64,000 nt of DNA from the NCBI RefSeq assembly GCF_022227845.1, contig NZ_JAJNQN010000005.1, positions 1 to 64,000 on the forward strand, read 5' to 3'. This DNA is from Ectothiorhodospira lacustris. GTDB lineage: Bacteria; Pseudomonadota; Gammaproteobacteria; Ectothiorhodospirales; Ectothiorhodospiraceae. Position numbers and translations under genes: made by a program. The notes beneath the pieces were generated by a model. The model worked only from the letters and a program-made list of their open reading frames with translations, made no database searches and was not told where the DNA came from. Positions 52,242 through 64,000 of the stretch are shown here, piece by piece; position 1 is the first letter of the stretch, and each line of letters opens with the position of its first letter.

Positions 52242-52348
52242 CCCTCTCGCTCTTCGGGAGGGGTTGGGGTGAGGGATGGGTTTGACCGGGTGGCTGGGTT
52301 TGGCTTCCCCCCTCATCCCCGGCCCTTCTCCCACGAGGGGAGAAGGGC
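52242..52348 (-). repeat. Palindromic intergenic repeat, family A, copy 3 (with extra hairpin)
   Basis: On the minus strand the hairpin GCCCTTCTCCCC/GGGAGAAGGGC is followed by CGGGGATGAGGGG, as in copies at 91-135 and 8448-8483. A second, related hairpin (CCCTCTCG..CGGGAGGGG) lies at its far end, giving a paired structure. It occupies the glmU-glmS gap. Confidence 0.65.
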
Positions 52349-52358
52349 GTTTTCTACC

Positions 52359-53723
52359 TCAGCGCTTTTTCACCGGTCGCTGCCAGTCCGGGCGGGTCTC
52401 CTGGGGGGCGCGGGTCAGGGTGAGCCGGCCCGGCGGAGCCGGCTGGTTGATGGTGGAGCCGGCACCAATGGTGGCGCCCTCGCCGATGGTGACCGGGGCC
52501 ACCAGGGCGGTGTTGGAGCCGATGAAGGCGTGGTCGCCGATCACCGTCTGGTGCTTGTTCACCCCGTCGTAGTTGCAGGTGATGGTGCCGGCGCCGATAT
52601 TGACCTGACGGCCCACCCGGGTGTCACCCACGTAGCTCAGGTGGTTGATCTTGCTGCCCTGCCCCACCCGGCTCTTCTTGATCTCCACGAAGTTGCCTAC
52701 ATGCACACCGTCGTCCAGTTCGGTGCCGGGGCGCAGGCGGGCGAAGGGGCCGATGGTACAGCCGGGGCCGATGCGGGCGTCTTCGATCACACTGTGGGCG
52801 CGGATCACCGCGCCGGGACCCACGTGGGCATTGGTCAGCACGCAGTGGGGACCGATATGCGCCCCCTCCCCCAGCACCACATGGCCTTCCAGGATCACGT
52901 TCACATCCAGGGTGACATCCCGGGCGGCGGTGACGGTACCGCGGATGTCCAGCCGGGCGGGGTCCATGACGGTGATACCGGCGCGCATCAGGGCCTCGGC
53001 CTGACGACGCTGATACAGGCGTTCCATGGCTGCCAGTTGCACCCGGTCGTTGATGCCCATGAACTCATCGGCATCCGTGGCCGGGATCACGGTCACCGGG
53101 ACCTCTTCGGCCACCGCCAGACCAATGCAATCGGTGAGATACAACTCACCCTGGGCGTTGTCCGGCGAGAGCTGGTCCAGCCAGCTCGCCAGGGCGGTGC
53201 GACGGGCCGCCATGAAACCGGTGTTGACCTCATTCACGGCCCGCTCTCCGGCATCGGCATCCTTTTGTTCGACAATGCGCAGGGGCCTGCCCCGGTCGTC
53301 GCGAATGATGCGTCCGTAGCCGGCGGGGTCCGGCAGGATCATGGATTGCACGGCCAGGGCATGGTCGTTCAGGCCGTCCAGCAGGGCCTGCAGACTCGCG
53401 GCACTCACCAGGGGGACATCGCCGTAGAGGATCAGCACCCGGTCATCGGGACCGGCCACCGGCAGGGCCTGGGCCACGGCATGACCGGTGCCCCGCTGCT
53501 CCCGCTGTTCCACCCAGGTGACGGGGGCATCGGTCAGTCGCTCACGGACCTGGTCGCCGCCATGGCCATAGACCACCGCAAGCCGCTCGGGCCTGAGTGA
53601 GTGCGCGGTTTCGATGACGTGAGAAAGGAGTGGGCGTCCGCCCAACGGATGCAGCACCTTGGGCAGTGCCGATCGCATACGTGTCCCTTGCCCGGCGGCA
53701 AGGATGATGATGGTGGTTTCCAT
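52359..53723 (-). CDS. glmU: Bifunctional UDP-GlcNAc pyrophosphorylase / GlcN-1-P acetyltransferase
   Basis: 454 residues from ATG 53723. The N-terminal uridyltransferase opens [20 protein letters not shown], with [15 protein letters not shown] and LYGDVPLVS. The C-terminal left-handed beta-helix has hexapeptide repeats and the acetyltransferase block [20 protein letters not shown] with YVGDTRVG. It makes UDP-GlcNAc in two steps after GlmM. Upstream lies the ATP synthase operon terminator; glmS follows. Confidence 0.97.
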   Translation of the reverse strand: METTIIILAAGQGTRMRSALPKVLHPLGGRPLLSHVIETAHSLRPERLAVVYGHGGDQVRERLTDAPVTWVEQREQRGTGHAVAQALPVAGPDDRVLILYGDVPLVSAASLQALLDGLNDHALAVQSMILPDPAGYGRIIRDDRGRPLRIVEQKDADAGERAVNEVNTGFMAARRTALASWLDQLSPDNAQGELYLTDCIGLAVAEEVPVTVIPATDADEFMGINDRVQLAAMERLYQRRQAEALMRAGITVMDPARLDIRGTVTAARDVTLDVNVILEGHVVLGEGAHIGPHCVLTNAHVGPGAVIRAHSVIEDARIGPGCTIGPFARLRPGTELDDGVHVGNFVEIKKSRVGQGSKINHLSYVGDTRVGRQVNIGAGTITCNYDGVNKHQTVIGDHAFIGSNTALVAPVTIGEGATIGAGSTINQPAPPGRLTLTRAPQETRPDWQRPVKKR

Positions 53724-53765
53724 AGTCACCCGCAGTCCTGCCTTGGGTTGTGCGCGGAAACGGAA

Positions 53766-53794
53766 ACACGGTCATGCCGTCGGCATGACCGTGT
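53766..53794 (-). terminator. Terminator of the ATP synthase operon
   Basis: Perfect 13-bp stem ACACGGTCATGCC/GGCATGACCGTGT with a 3-nt loop, 15 bp after the atpC stop. On the minus strand TTTCCGTTTCC follows. Confidence 0.75.
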
Positions 53795-53809
53795 GTTCCC
53801 GGGTACTGC

Positions 53810-54238
53810 TTACTGGTTGGTGCTCTTGCGCAACTTCTGGATCATGCGCAGGCGCGCCGCAGCCTCAATCAACTCCGACTGTGCCTTGGCATAGTCGAAG
53901 TCGGACCGGCGGTTGGCCAGGGCATCTTCCGCCCGCTGCTTGGCCTCCAGGGCCTCGGCCTCGTCCAAGTCCTTGGCGCGGATGGCCGTATCCGCCAGTA
54001 CAGTCACCACATGGGGCTGCACTTCCAGCAGACCACCGGAGATGAAGATGTGATGCTCTTCTCCGGACTCGGACACCTTCACCCGGATTTCGCCGGGTTT
54101 GAGCAATGCCACGAACTGGGAGTGACGAGGCAGAATACCCACCTCGCCCTGTTCTGCCGGCGCCACCAGCATGTGAGCCGTACCGGAGTAGATGGACTCC
54201 TCCGCGCTCACAATGTCGACGTGAAACGTCATAGCCAT
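53810..54238 (-). CDS. atpC: ATP synthase F1 subunit epsilon
   Basis: 142 residues. The N-terminal beta-sandwich starts MAMTFHVDIVSAEESIYSG and the C-terminal helical hairpin has the Ala/Glu-rich KDLDEAEALEAKQRAEDALA. It belongs to the central rotor stalk and inhibits ATP hydrolysis. Last gene of the atp operon, 12 nt after atpD. Confidence 0.97.
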   Translation of the reverse strand: MAMTFHVDIVSAEESIYSGTAHMLVAPAEQGEVGILPRHSQFVALLKPGEIRVKVSESGEEHHIFISGGLLEVQPHVVTVLADTAIRAKDLDEAEALEAKQRAEDALANRRSDFDYAKAQSELIEAAARLRMIQKLRKSTNQ

Positions 54239-54250
54239 GGGTGCCCCCGA

Positions 54251-55645
<1,395 letters not shown>

Positions 55646-55677
55646 CTAGTCTCTCAAATCTTGAACCGGGGTCGGCC

Positions 55678-56538
55678 TCAGACCGCTGCGGCGCCGCCGA
55701 CGATCTCGGAGATCTCTTGGGTAATGGCTGCCTGGCGGGCCTTGTTGTAGACCAGCTGCAGCTCATGGATGAGATCTCCGGCGTTGTCGGTGGCGGACTT
55801 CATGGCCACCATGCGGGCAGCCATCTCACAGGCAACGTTCTCGACCACCGCCTGGTAGATCACCGACTCGATGTACCGGGTCAGCAGCGTATCCAGCACC
55901 GGCACGGTGTCCGGTTCGTAGATGTAATCCCAGTGATGCTTGAGCTCCTGCTCGCCGGTCGGCACGATGGGCAGCAGGGTGGTGGCCTTGGGCTGCTGGC
56001 TCATGGTGTTGACGAACTCGTTTTCCATCAGGATCAGCCGGTCGATACGACCTTCGTCGTAGTGGTTCAGCATGACCTTGACGCTGCCGATGAGGTCATT
56101 CAACCGGGGCCGGTCGCCCAGGTTGCCCACATTGGCCACGACTTCGCCGCCAAGGCGCCGGAAGAATCCGAGCGCCTTGTTGCCGATCAGGCACAACTCG
56201 ATCTCCGCGCCTTGGTTGCGCCATTCGGTCATGGTCTGCACGGTCTTCTTGAACAGGTTGATGTTCAAGCCGCCGCACAGGCCGCGATCGGTGGAGACGA
56301 CGATGATGCCCACCCGCTTGACCTCGCGTTCCTCCAGGTAGGGGTGCCGATATTCGGCATGGGCCATCGCCACGTGCCCCATCACCTGACGGATCTTGTC
56401 GGCATAGGGGCGGGTCGCCAGCATGCGGTCCTGCGCCTTGCGCATCTTGCTGGCGGCCACCATCTCCATGGCCTTGGTGATCTTCTGAGTATTCTTGATA
56501 CTCTTGATCTGGCCGCGGATCTCTTTTGCGCCTGCCAT
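55678..56538 (-). CDS. atpG: ATP synthase F1 subunit gamma
   Basis: 286-residue rotor shaft. The N-terminal coiled coil opens [20 protein letters not shown] with [15 protein letters not shown], and the C-terminal helix includes [19 protein letters not shown] and [20 protein letters not shown], both highly conserved. It lies between atpA and atpD in the standard order. Confidence 0.98.
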   Translation of the reverse strand: MAGAKEIRGQIKSIKNTQKITKAMEMVAASKMRKAQDRMLATRPYADKIRQVMGHVAMAHAEYRHPYLEEREVKRVGIIVVSTDRGLCGGLNINLFKKTVQTMTEWRNQGAEIELCLIGNKALGFFRRLGGEVVANVGNLGDRPRLNDLIGSVKVMLNHYDEGRIDRLILMENEFVNTMSQQPKATTLLPIVPTGEQELKHHWDYIYEPDTVPVLDTLLTRYIESVIYQAVVENVACEMAARMVAMKSATDNAGDLIHELQLVYNKARQAAITQEISEIVGGAAAV

Positions 56539-56552
56539 AAGTCAGCTCCCGG

Positions 56553-58094
56553 TTACCAGCTGTGGTTTGCCTTGAAGTCTTCCAGGGCAGCCTTCATGCC
56601 GGCCTGGATCTCATCGCTGTAGTCGCCCTTCTCATTGATCTTGGCGAGCAGTTCCGCCTGGCTGGAGCGCAGATAGTCGTGCAGGGCGTGCTCAAAATCC
56701 ACCACCTTCTTCACGTCAACATCGTCCAGGAAGCCTTGTTCGGCGGCATACAGGGAGAAGGCCATCTCGGCAATGGACAGCGGGGCATACTGCTTCTGCT
56801 TCATGAGTTCCATGACGCGCTGACCACGCTCCAGCTGTTTGCGGGTGGCCTCGTCCAGATCGGAGGCGAACTGCGAGAACGCAGCCAGCTCACGGTACTG
56901 GGCCAGGGCCAGACGCACACCGCCGCCCAGCTTCTTGATGATCTTGGTCTGAGCCGCACCACCCACACGGGACACGGACAGACCGGCGTTGATGGCCGGA
57001 CGGATACCCGAGTTGAAGAGGTCGGTTTCGAGGAAGATCTGACCGTCGGTGATGGAGATCACGTTGGTGGGCACGAAGGCCGACACGTCACCCGCCTGGG
57101 TCTCGATGATGGGCAGGGCGGTCAGGGAGCCGGTCTTGCCTTTCACTTCACCGTTGGTGAAGGCTTCCACGTACTCGGCGTTGACGCGGGAGGCGCGCTC
57201 CAGCAGACGGGAGTGCAGATAGAAGACGTCACCCGGATAGGCTTCGCGGCCCGGCGGGCGGCGCAGCAGCAGGGAGACCTGACGGTAAGCCCAGGCCTGC
57301 TTGGTGAGGTCGTCATAGATGATCAGGGCGTCTTCGCCGCGGTCACGGAAGTACTCACCCATGGCGCAACCGGCGTAGGGGGCGATGTACTGCATGGCGG
57401 CGGAGTCGGAGGCGGTGGCAGCGACGATGATGGTGTGATCCATCGCGCCGTGCTCTTCCAGCTTGCGCACCACGTTGGCAATGGAGGAGGCCTTCTGGCC
57501 CACTGCCACGTAGATACACTTGATGCCGGTACCCTTCTGGTTGATGATCGCGTCGACCGCTACGGCGGTCTTGCCGGTCTGGCGGTCGCCGATGATCAGC
57601 TCACGCTGACCGCGGCCGATCGGCACCATGGCGTCGATGGCCTTCAGACCGGTCTGCACCGGCTGATCCACGGACTTGCGCTCGATCACGCCCGGCGCGA
57701 TCTTTTCGATGGGGGAGCTGTGCTTGGTCTCGATGGCACCCTTGCCGTCGATGGCCACGCCCAGGGAGTTCACCACGCGACCCAGCAGGGCCTCGCCCAC
57801 CGGGACTTCAAGAATGCGACCGGTGCAGCGGGCGGTGTCGCCTTCCGTGATGTGCTTGTAGTCACCCAGCACCACGGCGCCCACGGAGTCGCGCTCCAGG
57901 TTCAGGGCCATGCCGAAGGTGTTGCCGGGGAACTCGATCATTTCACCCTGCATGACATCGGCCAGACCGTGCAGGCGGACGATACCATCGGACAGGCTGA
58001 CCACGGTGCCCTCGGTGCGTGCTTCCGCCGCGGACTCGTAGTTCTTGATGCGCTGGCTGATCAGTTCACTGATTTCAGACGGGTTGAGTTGCAT
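56553..58094 (-). CDS. atpA: ATP synthase F1 subunit alpha
   Basis: 513-residue regulatory nucleotide-binding subunit. The P-loop is [32 protein letters not shown] and [16 protein letters not shown] carry the arginine-finger region. N-terminal [15 protein letters not shown] binds delta. Length equals E. coli AtpA. Confidence 0.99.
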   Translation of the reverse strand: MQLNPSEISELISQRIKNYESAAEARTEGTVVSLSDGIVRLHGLADVMQGEMIEFPGNTFGMALNLERDSVGAVVLGDYKHITEGDTARCTGRILEVPVGEALLGRVVNSLGVAIDGKGAIETKHSSPIEKIAPGVIERKSVDQPVQTGLKAIDAMVPIGRGQRELIIGDRQTGKTAVAVDAIINQKGTGIKCIYVAVGQKASSIANVVRKLEEHGAMDHTIIVAATASDSAAMQYIAPYAGCAMGEYFRDRGEDALIIYDDLTKQAWAYRQVSLLLRRPPGREAYPGDVFYLHSRLLERASRVNAEYVEAFTNGEVKGKTGSLTALPIIETQAGDVSAFVPTNVISITDGQIFLETDLFNSGIRPAINAGLSVSRVGGAAQTKIIKKLGGGVRLALAQYRELAAFSQFASDLDEATRKQLERGQRVMELMKQKQYAPLSIAEMAFSLYAAEQGFLDDVDVKKVVDFEHALHDYLRSSQAELLAKINEKGDYSDEIQAGMKAALEDFKANHSW

Positions 58095-58107
58095 ATTTCG
58101 AATCCTC

Positions 58108-58644
58108 TTAGCGGCTCAGATTGGAGGCCAGGCGCGTCAGGCGCCCACGGACTGAGCCATCGATGACCAGATCTCCCGCGCGGATGATGGCGCCGCCGAT
58201 GAGGCTGTCGTCCACTTCGCAGACCAAATCCACTTCCTTGCCGAGCCGCTTTTTCAGGGCTGCGGCGATGGACTTCTGCTGCTCCGCGTCCACCGCCTGG
58301 GCGGAGATCACGGTGGCTTCCACCTTGTTCTCGGCATCGGCACGCATCACCTCGAACAGGGCGGTGATCTCCGGCAGCAACGCAAGCCGGCCATTCTCAG
58401 CCAGCAGACGGATGAAGTTGCGTCCGCCATCATCCACCTTGCCCTCGCACACTTCGGTGAAGGCCTTGGCGATCGTCTCGCGGGTGAGTTTGGGGCTGTC
58501 GAGTAAGGCACGCATGTTCGGATCGTGCGCAACCGCCGACATGAAGGCCAGCTGGTCAGACCAGCCGGCCAGATTACCGGCATCACGAGCGACTTCGAAC
58601 ACCGCCTTGGCATAAGGCCTTGCGGCCGTCGTGTTTTCAGACAT
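58108..58644 (-). CDS. atpH: ATP synthase F1 subunit delta
   Basis: 178-residue peripheral-stalk protein (OSCP homologue). [20 protein letters not shown] opens the N-terminal helical domain, and the C-terminus [20 protein letters not shown] is the conserved signature. AGGTGA lies 6 nt before the ATG. It joins alpha to the b subunit. Confidence 0.97.
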   Translation of the reverse strand: MSENTTAARPYAKAVFEVARDAGNLAGWSDQLAFMSAVAHDPNMRALLDSPKLTRETIAKAFTEVCEGKVDDGGRNFIRLLAENGRLALLPEITALFEVMRADAENKVEATVISAQAVDAEQQKSIAAALKKRLGKEVDLVCEVDDSLIGGAIIRAGDLVIDGSVRGRLTRLASNLSR

Positions 58645-58654
58645 GGCGGCTCAC

Positions 58655-59125
58655 CTAGATCTGGCTCACCAGGTCTTTGATCACCTGATTGTGGGCCTTG
58701 GCGTCGATTTCCTTCTTCAGGATGCGTTCAGCACCGGAGATGGCCAGGGTACCCACCTGCTTGCGCAGTTCTTCGCGCGCACGGGTGACTTCCTGTTCGA
58801 TCTCGGACTGGGCAGCCGCCTTGATGCGATCACCTTCCTGACGCGCGGTGTCCTTGGAGGACTCCACGATCTCGTTGGCCCGCTTCTGGGCCATGGCGAC
58901 GATATCTGCGGCCTGCTGCTTGGCCTCCTGAAGAACCTTTTTGGCTCTTTCTTCGGCAAGCTGTTGCTCATGCTTGCCACGCTCGGCAGCGGCGAGGCCA
59001 TCGGCAATCTGCTTCTGACGCTCCTGCATCGCCTTGATGATGGGGGGCCACACATATTTCATGGTGACCCACACCAGCAGGGCGAAGGTGATCATCTGGC
59101 CGAGCAGCGTGAGATTGATATTCAC
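58655..59125 (-). CDS. atpF: ATP synthase Fo subunit b
   Basis: 156 residues, equal to E. coli. A membrane anchor (about 5-23, [18 protein letters not shown]) precedes a long charged coiled coil. [20 protein letters not shown] is the conserved boundary region. The start is GTG 59125 with GGGAGG upstream. It dimerises as the stator arm. Confidence 0.97.
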   Translation of the reverse strand: MNINLTLLGQMITFALLVWVTMKYVWPPIIKAMQERQKQIADGLAAAERGKHEQQLAEERAKKVLQEAKQQAADIVAMAQKRANEIVESSKDTARQEGDRIKAAAQSEIEQEVTRAREELRKQVGTLAISGAERILKKEIDAKAHNQVIKDLVSQI

Positions 59126-59183
59126 GTTGCTACCTCCCCTTGAGACGGTTTAACGGATGGCATGTGCGGGAAAGATCCGCGCC

Positions 59184-59552
<369 letters not shown>

Positions 59553-59555
59553 TCA

Positions 59556-60344
<789 letters not shown>

Positions 60345-60716
60345 TTACTCGTTCGCGCCGGACAGCATCGGCAGCAGTGCCAGCCAGAAGGCCAAGAGAC
60401 CGGCCATGTAAGTCAGGAACATGGGCAGGAAGTCCACTTTCAGCCACACGATTGCAACCACAAACAGGATGACGGTCAGGAGGATCTTCTGTGCCTCCCC
60501 GACATAAAAACTTCTCACGATGATCTTCGCCGGCTTCCCTCTCCGGCCAGAAAAGACGCGCAGGGCAAAATAGGCCGTCGAAATAAAACTGATCATGCCC
60601 CCCGTCAGTGCAGCCCAGGCGGCCTGTGGTCCGGCCAGCCCGTAGGCGATCAGCCATCCGGCGATCGCCACGATCATCTGCAGCCCGAGGACCGTTCCGG
60701 CAGTCCGATTAATCAT
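60345..60716 (-). CDS. atpI: ATP synthase accessory protein AtpI
   Basis: 123-residue protein with four hydrophobic segments (about 8-28, 33-52, 73-93, 97-117). The stretch ISFISTAYFALRVFSGRRGK between helices 2 and 3 is typical. AtpI assists c-ring assembly and is not essential in E. coli. It is the first gene behind the operon promoter at 60812-60840. Confidence 0.92.
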   Translation of the reverse strand: MINRTAGTVLGLQMIVAIAGWLIAYGLAGPQAAWAALTGGMISFISTAYFALRVFSGRRGKPAKIIVRSFYVGEAQKILLTVILFVVAIVWLKVDFLPMFLTYMAGLLAFWLALLPMLSGANE

Positions 60717-60811
60717 GACTGCTCCGGGCGAACTGATTGTCTGACTCGCTGATGAAGTTCACCCATTCTTCCCGGCGCCGGACAGGCGCCCACGGTCGAC
60801 GGCAGCCGCGG

Positions 60812-60840
60812 ATTATAAGAGTCCATGGACGGGGGGTCAA
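60812..60840 (-). promoter_or_regulatory. Sigma-70 promoter of the atp operon
   Basis: On the minus strand TTGACC (-35) and TATAAT (-10, exact consensus) are 17 nt apart. The predicted start is about 90 nt before atpI. It is the strongest promoter match noticed in the window. Confidence 0.8.
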
Positions 60841-60881
60841 TGTATCAGTGACTGTTAATGATCTCATATGGAAGTCCGGGG

Positions 60882-61760
60882 TCAGCGGATGTGGCCTAGA
60901 ATCCCGTCCAACTCGTCCAGGCTGTTGTACTGGATCACCAGCCGCCCTTTGCCCTTGGTGTTGTACTGAATATTCACCCGCGCCCCCAGCCGATCAGATA
61001 GATCGCTCTCCAACCGGGCCACATCCGGGTTGCGCGGCGGCGGAGGCGCTGCCTCCTGCTGCGCGCTTTTCTGCAGCGACTGCACCAGGCGCTCCGTCTC
61101 CCGTACCGACAAGCCCTTCTCCGCCACCTCCCGGGCCGCCGTCACCTGCTCACCCTCAACCAAGGCCAGTAGTGCACGGGCATGGCCCATCTCCAGACGC
61201 CCCTCGTCCAGCAGCGCCTTCACGGGCCCTTCCAGGTCCAGCAAACGCAGCAGATTGGTGACGCCGACCCGGGAACGCCCCACCGCCTCGGCGGCCTGCT
61301 GGTGGGTCATGCCGAATTCGTGAATCAGCCGCTGCAGGGCATTGGCCTCTTCCAAGGGATTGAGATCCTCCCGCTGGATGTTTTCGATCAGGGCCATGGC
61401 GGCGGCCGCCTGATCCGGCACCTCCCGCACCACGGCCGGGATCTCCCGCAACCCGGCCATCTGCGCCGCCCGCCAGCGCCGCTCACCGGCCACCAGCTCG
61501 TAGCCGCCGGCCACCGAGCGTACCACCACCGGCTGCACCACGCCCTGAGCACGAATGGACTCGGCCAATTCCTCCAGTGCCTCGGGGCGCATGTTCATCC
61601 GGGGCTGATAACGCCCGCGGCTGACCTGCTCCACGGGAATATGACGCAGGCCGTTACCGCCCTCTTCGCGGGCCTCCGACTCGGACCGGGTGCCGGCGGC
61701 ACCGGCACTGGACAGCAGGACGTCCAGACCACGCCCCAGCCCTGTCTTTCTCTTTGTCAT
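60882..61760 (-). CDS. parB: Chromosome-partitioning protein ParB
   Basis: 292-residue CTPase/DNA-clamp protein that binds parS sites. The N-terminus KRKTGLGRGLDVLLSS, the CTP-binding block AGERRWRAAQMAGL with ENIQREDLNPLEEANALQRL, and the helix-turn-helix MTHQQAAEAVGRSRVGVTNL are all clear. The C-terminal dimer domain closes with GKGRLVIQYNSLDELDGIL. It follows parA by 3 nt. No parS site was found by eye in the window. Confidence 0.97.
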   Translation of the reverse strand: MTKRKTGLGRGLDVLLSSAGAAGTRSESEAREEGGNGLRHIPVEQVSRGRYQPRMNMRPEALEELAESIRAQGVVQPVVVRSVAGGYELVAGERRWRAAQMAGLREIPAVVREVPDQAAAAMALIENIQREDLNPLEEANALQRLIHEFGMTHQQAAEAVGRSRVGVTNLLRLLDLEGPVKALLDEGRLEMGHARALLALVEGEQVTAAREVAEKGLSVRETERLVQSLQKSAQQEAAPPPPRNPDVARLESDLSDRLGARVNIQYNTKGKGRLVIQYNSLDELDGILGHIR

Positions 61761-61763
61761 GAC

Positions 61764-62582
61764 TTACTGCTCTCCAGAAACGGACACTGCCTCGACCGCC
61801 CCTTCCGGTGCGGCTCCGCGACCCTCGCGGCGCAGGATCTCCCCCGCCAGCGCCAGGTAGGCCAGGGCGCCCCGGGAGGATTTGTCATAAAGGATCACCG
61901 GCAGACCATGACTGGGCGCCTCGGCCAGGCGGATATTGCGGGGAATGACGGTGCGATAGACCTTGTCACCGAAATGGCGGGTGAGCTGCTCGGACACCTC
62001 GGTGGTCAGGTTGTTGCGCGGATCGAACATGGTGCGCAGCAGACCGTGGATGTGCAACTCGTGATTGACCGACTCACGGATGCTGTCGACGGTCTGCACC
62101 AGGGCCGACAGCCCCTCCAGGGCGTAGTACTCGCACTGCATGGGGATGATCACCCCATGGGCCGCCACCAGGGCGTTCACCGTGAGCATGTTCAGGGCGG
62201 GAGGGCAGTCAATGAAGATGAAATCGTACTGATCCCGGATCGGCGCCAAGGCCTCCTGCAGCCGGTATTCCCGGCGCAGGGCCGTCATCAGGCTCACCTC
62301 CGCCACTGTCAGATCCCCGTTGGCGGGCATCAGGCTGTAACCCACCGGGTCCAGCTTCAGAATGGCCTGTTCCGCGCTGACGCGTTTCATGAGCACATCG
62401 CAGGCGCTGTGGGTGAGGTCGTACTTGTCGGCCCCGCTGCCCATGGTGGCATTGCCCTGGGGATCCAGATCGATCAGGAGAACGCGGCGTCGGGTAGCGG
62501 CCAGGGAGGCGGCCAGATTGATGCTGGTGGTGGTCTTGCCCACCCCGCCTTTCTGGTTGGCCACGGCGATGATTCTGACCAT
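61764..62582 (-). CDS. parA: Chromosome-partitioning ATPase ParA (Soj)
   Basis: 272-residue deviant-Walker ATPase. The motif is VANQKGGVGKTTTSINLA; LLIDLDPQGNATMGSG and FIFIDCPPALNMLTVNAL complete the active site. It moves ParB-parS complexes. Standard order rsmG-parA-parB near the origin. Confidence 0.98.
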   Translation of the reverse strand: MVRIIAVANQKGGVGKTTTSINLAASLAATRRRVLLIDLDPQGNATMGSGADKYDLTHSACDVLMKRVSAEQAILKLDPVGYSLMPANGDLTVAEVSLMTALRREYRLQEALAPIRDQYDFIFIDCPPALNMLTVNALVAAHGVIIPMQCEYYALEGLSALVQTVDSIRESVNHELHIHGLLRTMFDPRNNLTTEVSEQLTRHFGDKVYRTVIPRNIRLAEAPSHGLPVILYDKSSRGALAYLALAGEILRREGRGAAPEGAVEAVSVSGEQ

Positions 62583-62587
62583 GTGTG

Positions 62588-63235
62588 CTAGTCCTTGGTG
62601 ATCTCGACGAGATGCCGCACGGCCTCAAGGCCCGGCACCCGGAGCGAATGGGTGGCCACCACGCGCCAGCCGGCAGGCAGCGCCTCGGGATCGTCGTCCG
62701 CATCCCGCCCCTTCATGGCCAGCAGCTGGCCCCCGGGGGCGCACAGGTGCCCGGCCAGACGGGTAAAGGTGGTGGTAGCGGCGAACGCACGGCTGACGAC
62801 TGTATCAAAGCCCCCGTCGGGGCGATAGCTTTCCACCCGCGCCTGGACCACGACGGCGTTGGACAGCCCCAGTTCCATCACCGCCTGGCGCAGGAAGCGG
62901 GTCTTCTTGCCGCCGGAGTCCAGCAACACCACCTGCCAGTCGGGACGCGCCAGGGCCAGGGGAATCCCGGGCAGACCGGGGCCGGTCCCGATATCGGCGA
63001 TGCGCGGCCCCTTCACCCGGGGCAGGGCCGCCAGACTGTCCAGCAGATGCAGCCGGACCATGTCCTCGAAATCCCGGACCGCCGTGAGATTGTAGGCCCG
63101 GTTCCAGCGCTCCATCAGGCGCAGGTAGCGGCTCAAAGGCCCGGCCAGGGTCAGATCCAGGGACAGTTCGTTCAGGCCACGGTGAAGCAGATCGGCCGCG
63201 CCGAACGGCAGGGTATGGGACATGGTGTCGGACAT
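62588..63235 (-). CDS. rsmG: 16S rRNA (guanine-N7-)-methyltransferase RsmG
   Basis: 215 residues from ATG 63235. It makes m7G527 in 16S rRNA. Motifs: RWNRAYNLTAVRDFEDMVRL, HLLDSLAALP and SAM motif IADIGTGPGLPGIPLALA. A GTG at 63250 overlapping mnmG is possible but the family usually starts near MSDT. It lies directly behind mnmG. Confidence 0.95.
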   Translation of the reverse strand: MSDTMSHTLPFGAADLLHRGLNELSLDLTLAGPLSRYLRLMERWNRAYNLTAVRDFEDMVRLHLLDSLAALPRVKGPRIADIGTGPGLPGIPLALARPDWQVVLLDSGGKKTRFLRQAVMELGLSNAVVVQARVESYRPDGGFDTVVSRAFAATTTFTRLAGHLCAPGGQLLAMKGRDADDDPEALPAGWRVVATHSLRVPGLEAVRHLVEITKD

Positions 63236-63242
63236 CCGGGGA

Positions 63243-64000
63243 TCAAGCACTGCGCTTCAGGCTCAGGGCCTGCTTCTTCAGGTGCACCAGCAACAGGGAA
63301 ACGGCGGCGGGGGTCACACCGGGGATGCGGAAAGCCTGCCCCACGGTATGGGGGCGATGGTCCGCCAGCTTCTGACGGACCTCGTGGGACAGGCCACTGA
63401 CGGCACCGTAGTCCAGATCATCGGGCAGCACTGTGTCTTCCAGGCGCCGGGTCCGGTCCACCTCGTCCTGCTGGCGTTGGATATAGCCGGCATACTTGGC
63501 CTGGATCTCCACCTGCTCCGCCACCCGGCCATCCGCCACGGCCGGCCCCGCACCGGGCAGGGACATGAGGTCTTCGTAGCCCACCCCGGGGCGCCGCAGC
63601 AGATCCATCAGGGCATAATCCCGACTCAGGGGACCGCCGAACAGGCGCTCGCCATCCTCCGGCGCCAGATCACCGGGGCGCATCGTCACGGTCTCAAGAC
63701 GCAGGGTTTCCTGCTCGATCGCTTCCCGCTTACGTTCGAAGGCCGTCCAGCGTGCGTCATCCACCACACCCAGCTCCCGGCCCACGGGGGTCAGGCGCAG
63801 GTCGGCGTTATCTTCCCGCAAGGTGAGGCGATACTCGGCCCGGCTGGTGAACATGCGGTAGGGTTCCCGGGTGCCCTGGGTGATGAGATCGTCGATCATC
63901 ACGCCCAGGTAGGACGTCTCCCGACGCGGATGCCAGGGTTCGCGCCCCTGCACCCGCAGGGCGGCATTGATCCCGGCCACCAGGCCCTGGGCCGCGGCCT
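63243..64000 (-). CDS. mnmG: tRNA uridine modification enzyme MnmG (C-terminal part, cut by window edge)
   Basis: The C-terminal 252 codons of this FAD protein, which with MnmE makes cmnm5U34 in tRNAs. The 5' part lies beyond 64000. Visible are [54 protein letters not shown] and [17 protein letters not shown], all characteristic. In this lineage mnmG is usually next to the replication origin. Confidence 0.97.
   Translation of the reverse strand, partial: AAAQGLVAGINAALRVQGREPWHPRRETSYLGVMIDDLITQGTREPYRMFTSRAEYRLTLREDNADLRLTPVGRELGVVDDARWTAFERKREAIEQETLRLETVTMRPGDLAPEDGERLFGGPLSRDYALMDLLRRPGVGYEDLMSLPGAGPAVADGRVAEQVEIQAKYAGYIQRQQDEVDRTRRLEDTVLPDDLDYGAVSGLSHEVRQKLADHRPHTVGQAFRIPGVTPAAVSLLLVHLKKQALSLKRSA

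Noticed and set aside
60841-63250. parS centromere sites beside parAB
   Set aside because: No sequence close to the 16-bp TGTTTCACGTGAAACA type was seen by eye; a pattern search would be needed.

Overview
The window is about 64 kb of a GC-rich chromosome from a gammaproteobacterium, most likely of the Chromatiales/Ectothiorhodospiraceae type. That placement is an inference from phosphoribulokinase (Calvin cycle), two SLC13-type permeases, a carotenoid oxygenase and the conserved block mnmG-rsmG-parA-parB-atpIBEFHAGDC-glmU-glmS. The block normally lies next to oriC, so the right edge should be close to the replication origin.

Left part (1-30 kb) is ordinary core genome. It holds an Irr-like Fur regulator beside tRNA-Gly(CCC), thiS-thiG, trmB, a tandem universal stress protein, an SLC13 permease next to prk, tas, and a thioredoxin-like protein. 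An AcuC-type deacetylase is divergent from a Pat-type protein acetyltransferase. Then come an RND pump with its adaptor, a fatty-acid cluster (acuI/yhdH-like, fadL, acyl-CoA ligase), a ScsD-like thioredoxin, nadA, and a yhiI-rbbA-yhhJ transporter operon followed by its probable TetR repressor. A 28-bp palindrome sits in front of that operon.

Middle part (about 31.0-41.9 kb) is a lower-GC accessory island and the main discovery. It is an integron-type gene-cassette array without a visible integrase. All cassette genes point right and are separated by attC recombination sites. Cargo: a two-gene cassette of unknown function (cytosolic protein plus four-helix membrane protein), a DUF4236 membrane protein, an orphan PIN-domain protein, a GNAT acetyltransferase, a small acidic protein, a HigBA toxin-antitoxin pair and a methyltransferase. 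Four attC sites were invaded at the same position in R'' by group IIC-attC introns in the opposite orientation. Removing the first intron in silico restores an attC with R'' = ATCTAAC. Two intron copies carry a compensatory-mutation-supported domain V with a CGC triad. One intron keeps the 3' end of its maturase gene and was later split by an IS4-family element and a 446-codon membrane-protein gene bracketed by IS-end-like repeats. The nesting is cassette, then attC, then intron, then IS plus passenger gene.

Right part (42-64 kb) returns to core genome: a zinc-ribbon membrane protein, a chemotaxis receptor, a second SLC13 permease with an odd charged linker, two small conserved genes, a carotenoid oxygenase, a mazEF pair with a clear sigma-70 promoter, glmS, glmU, the complete F1Fo ATP synthase operon with a good promoter and terminator, parA/parB, rsmG and the 3' part of mnmG. 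Several families of short palindromic intergenic repeats are scattered through the core regions. All functional names are from sequence motifs only; no database search was run.
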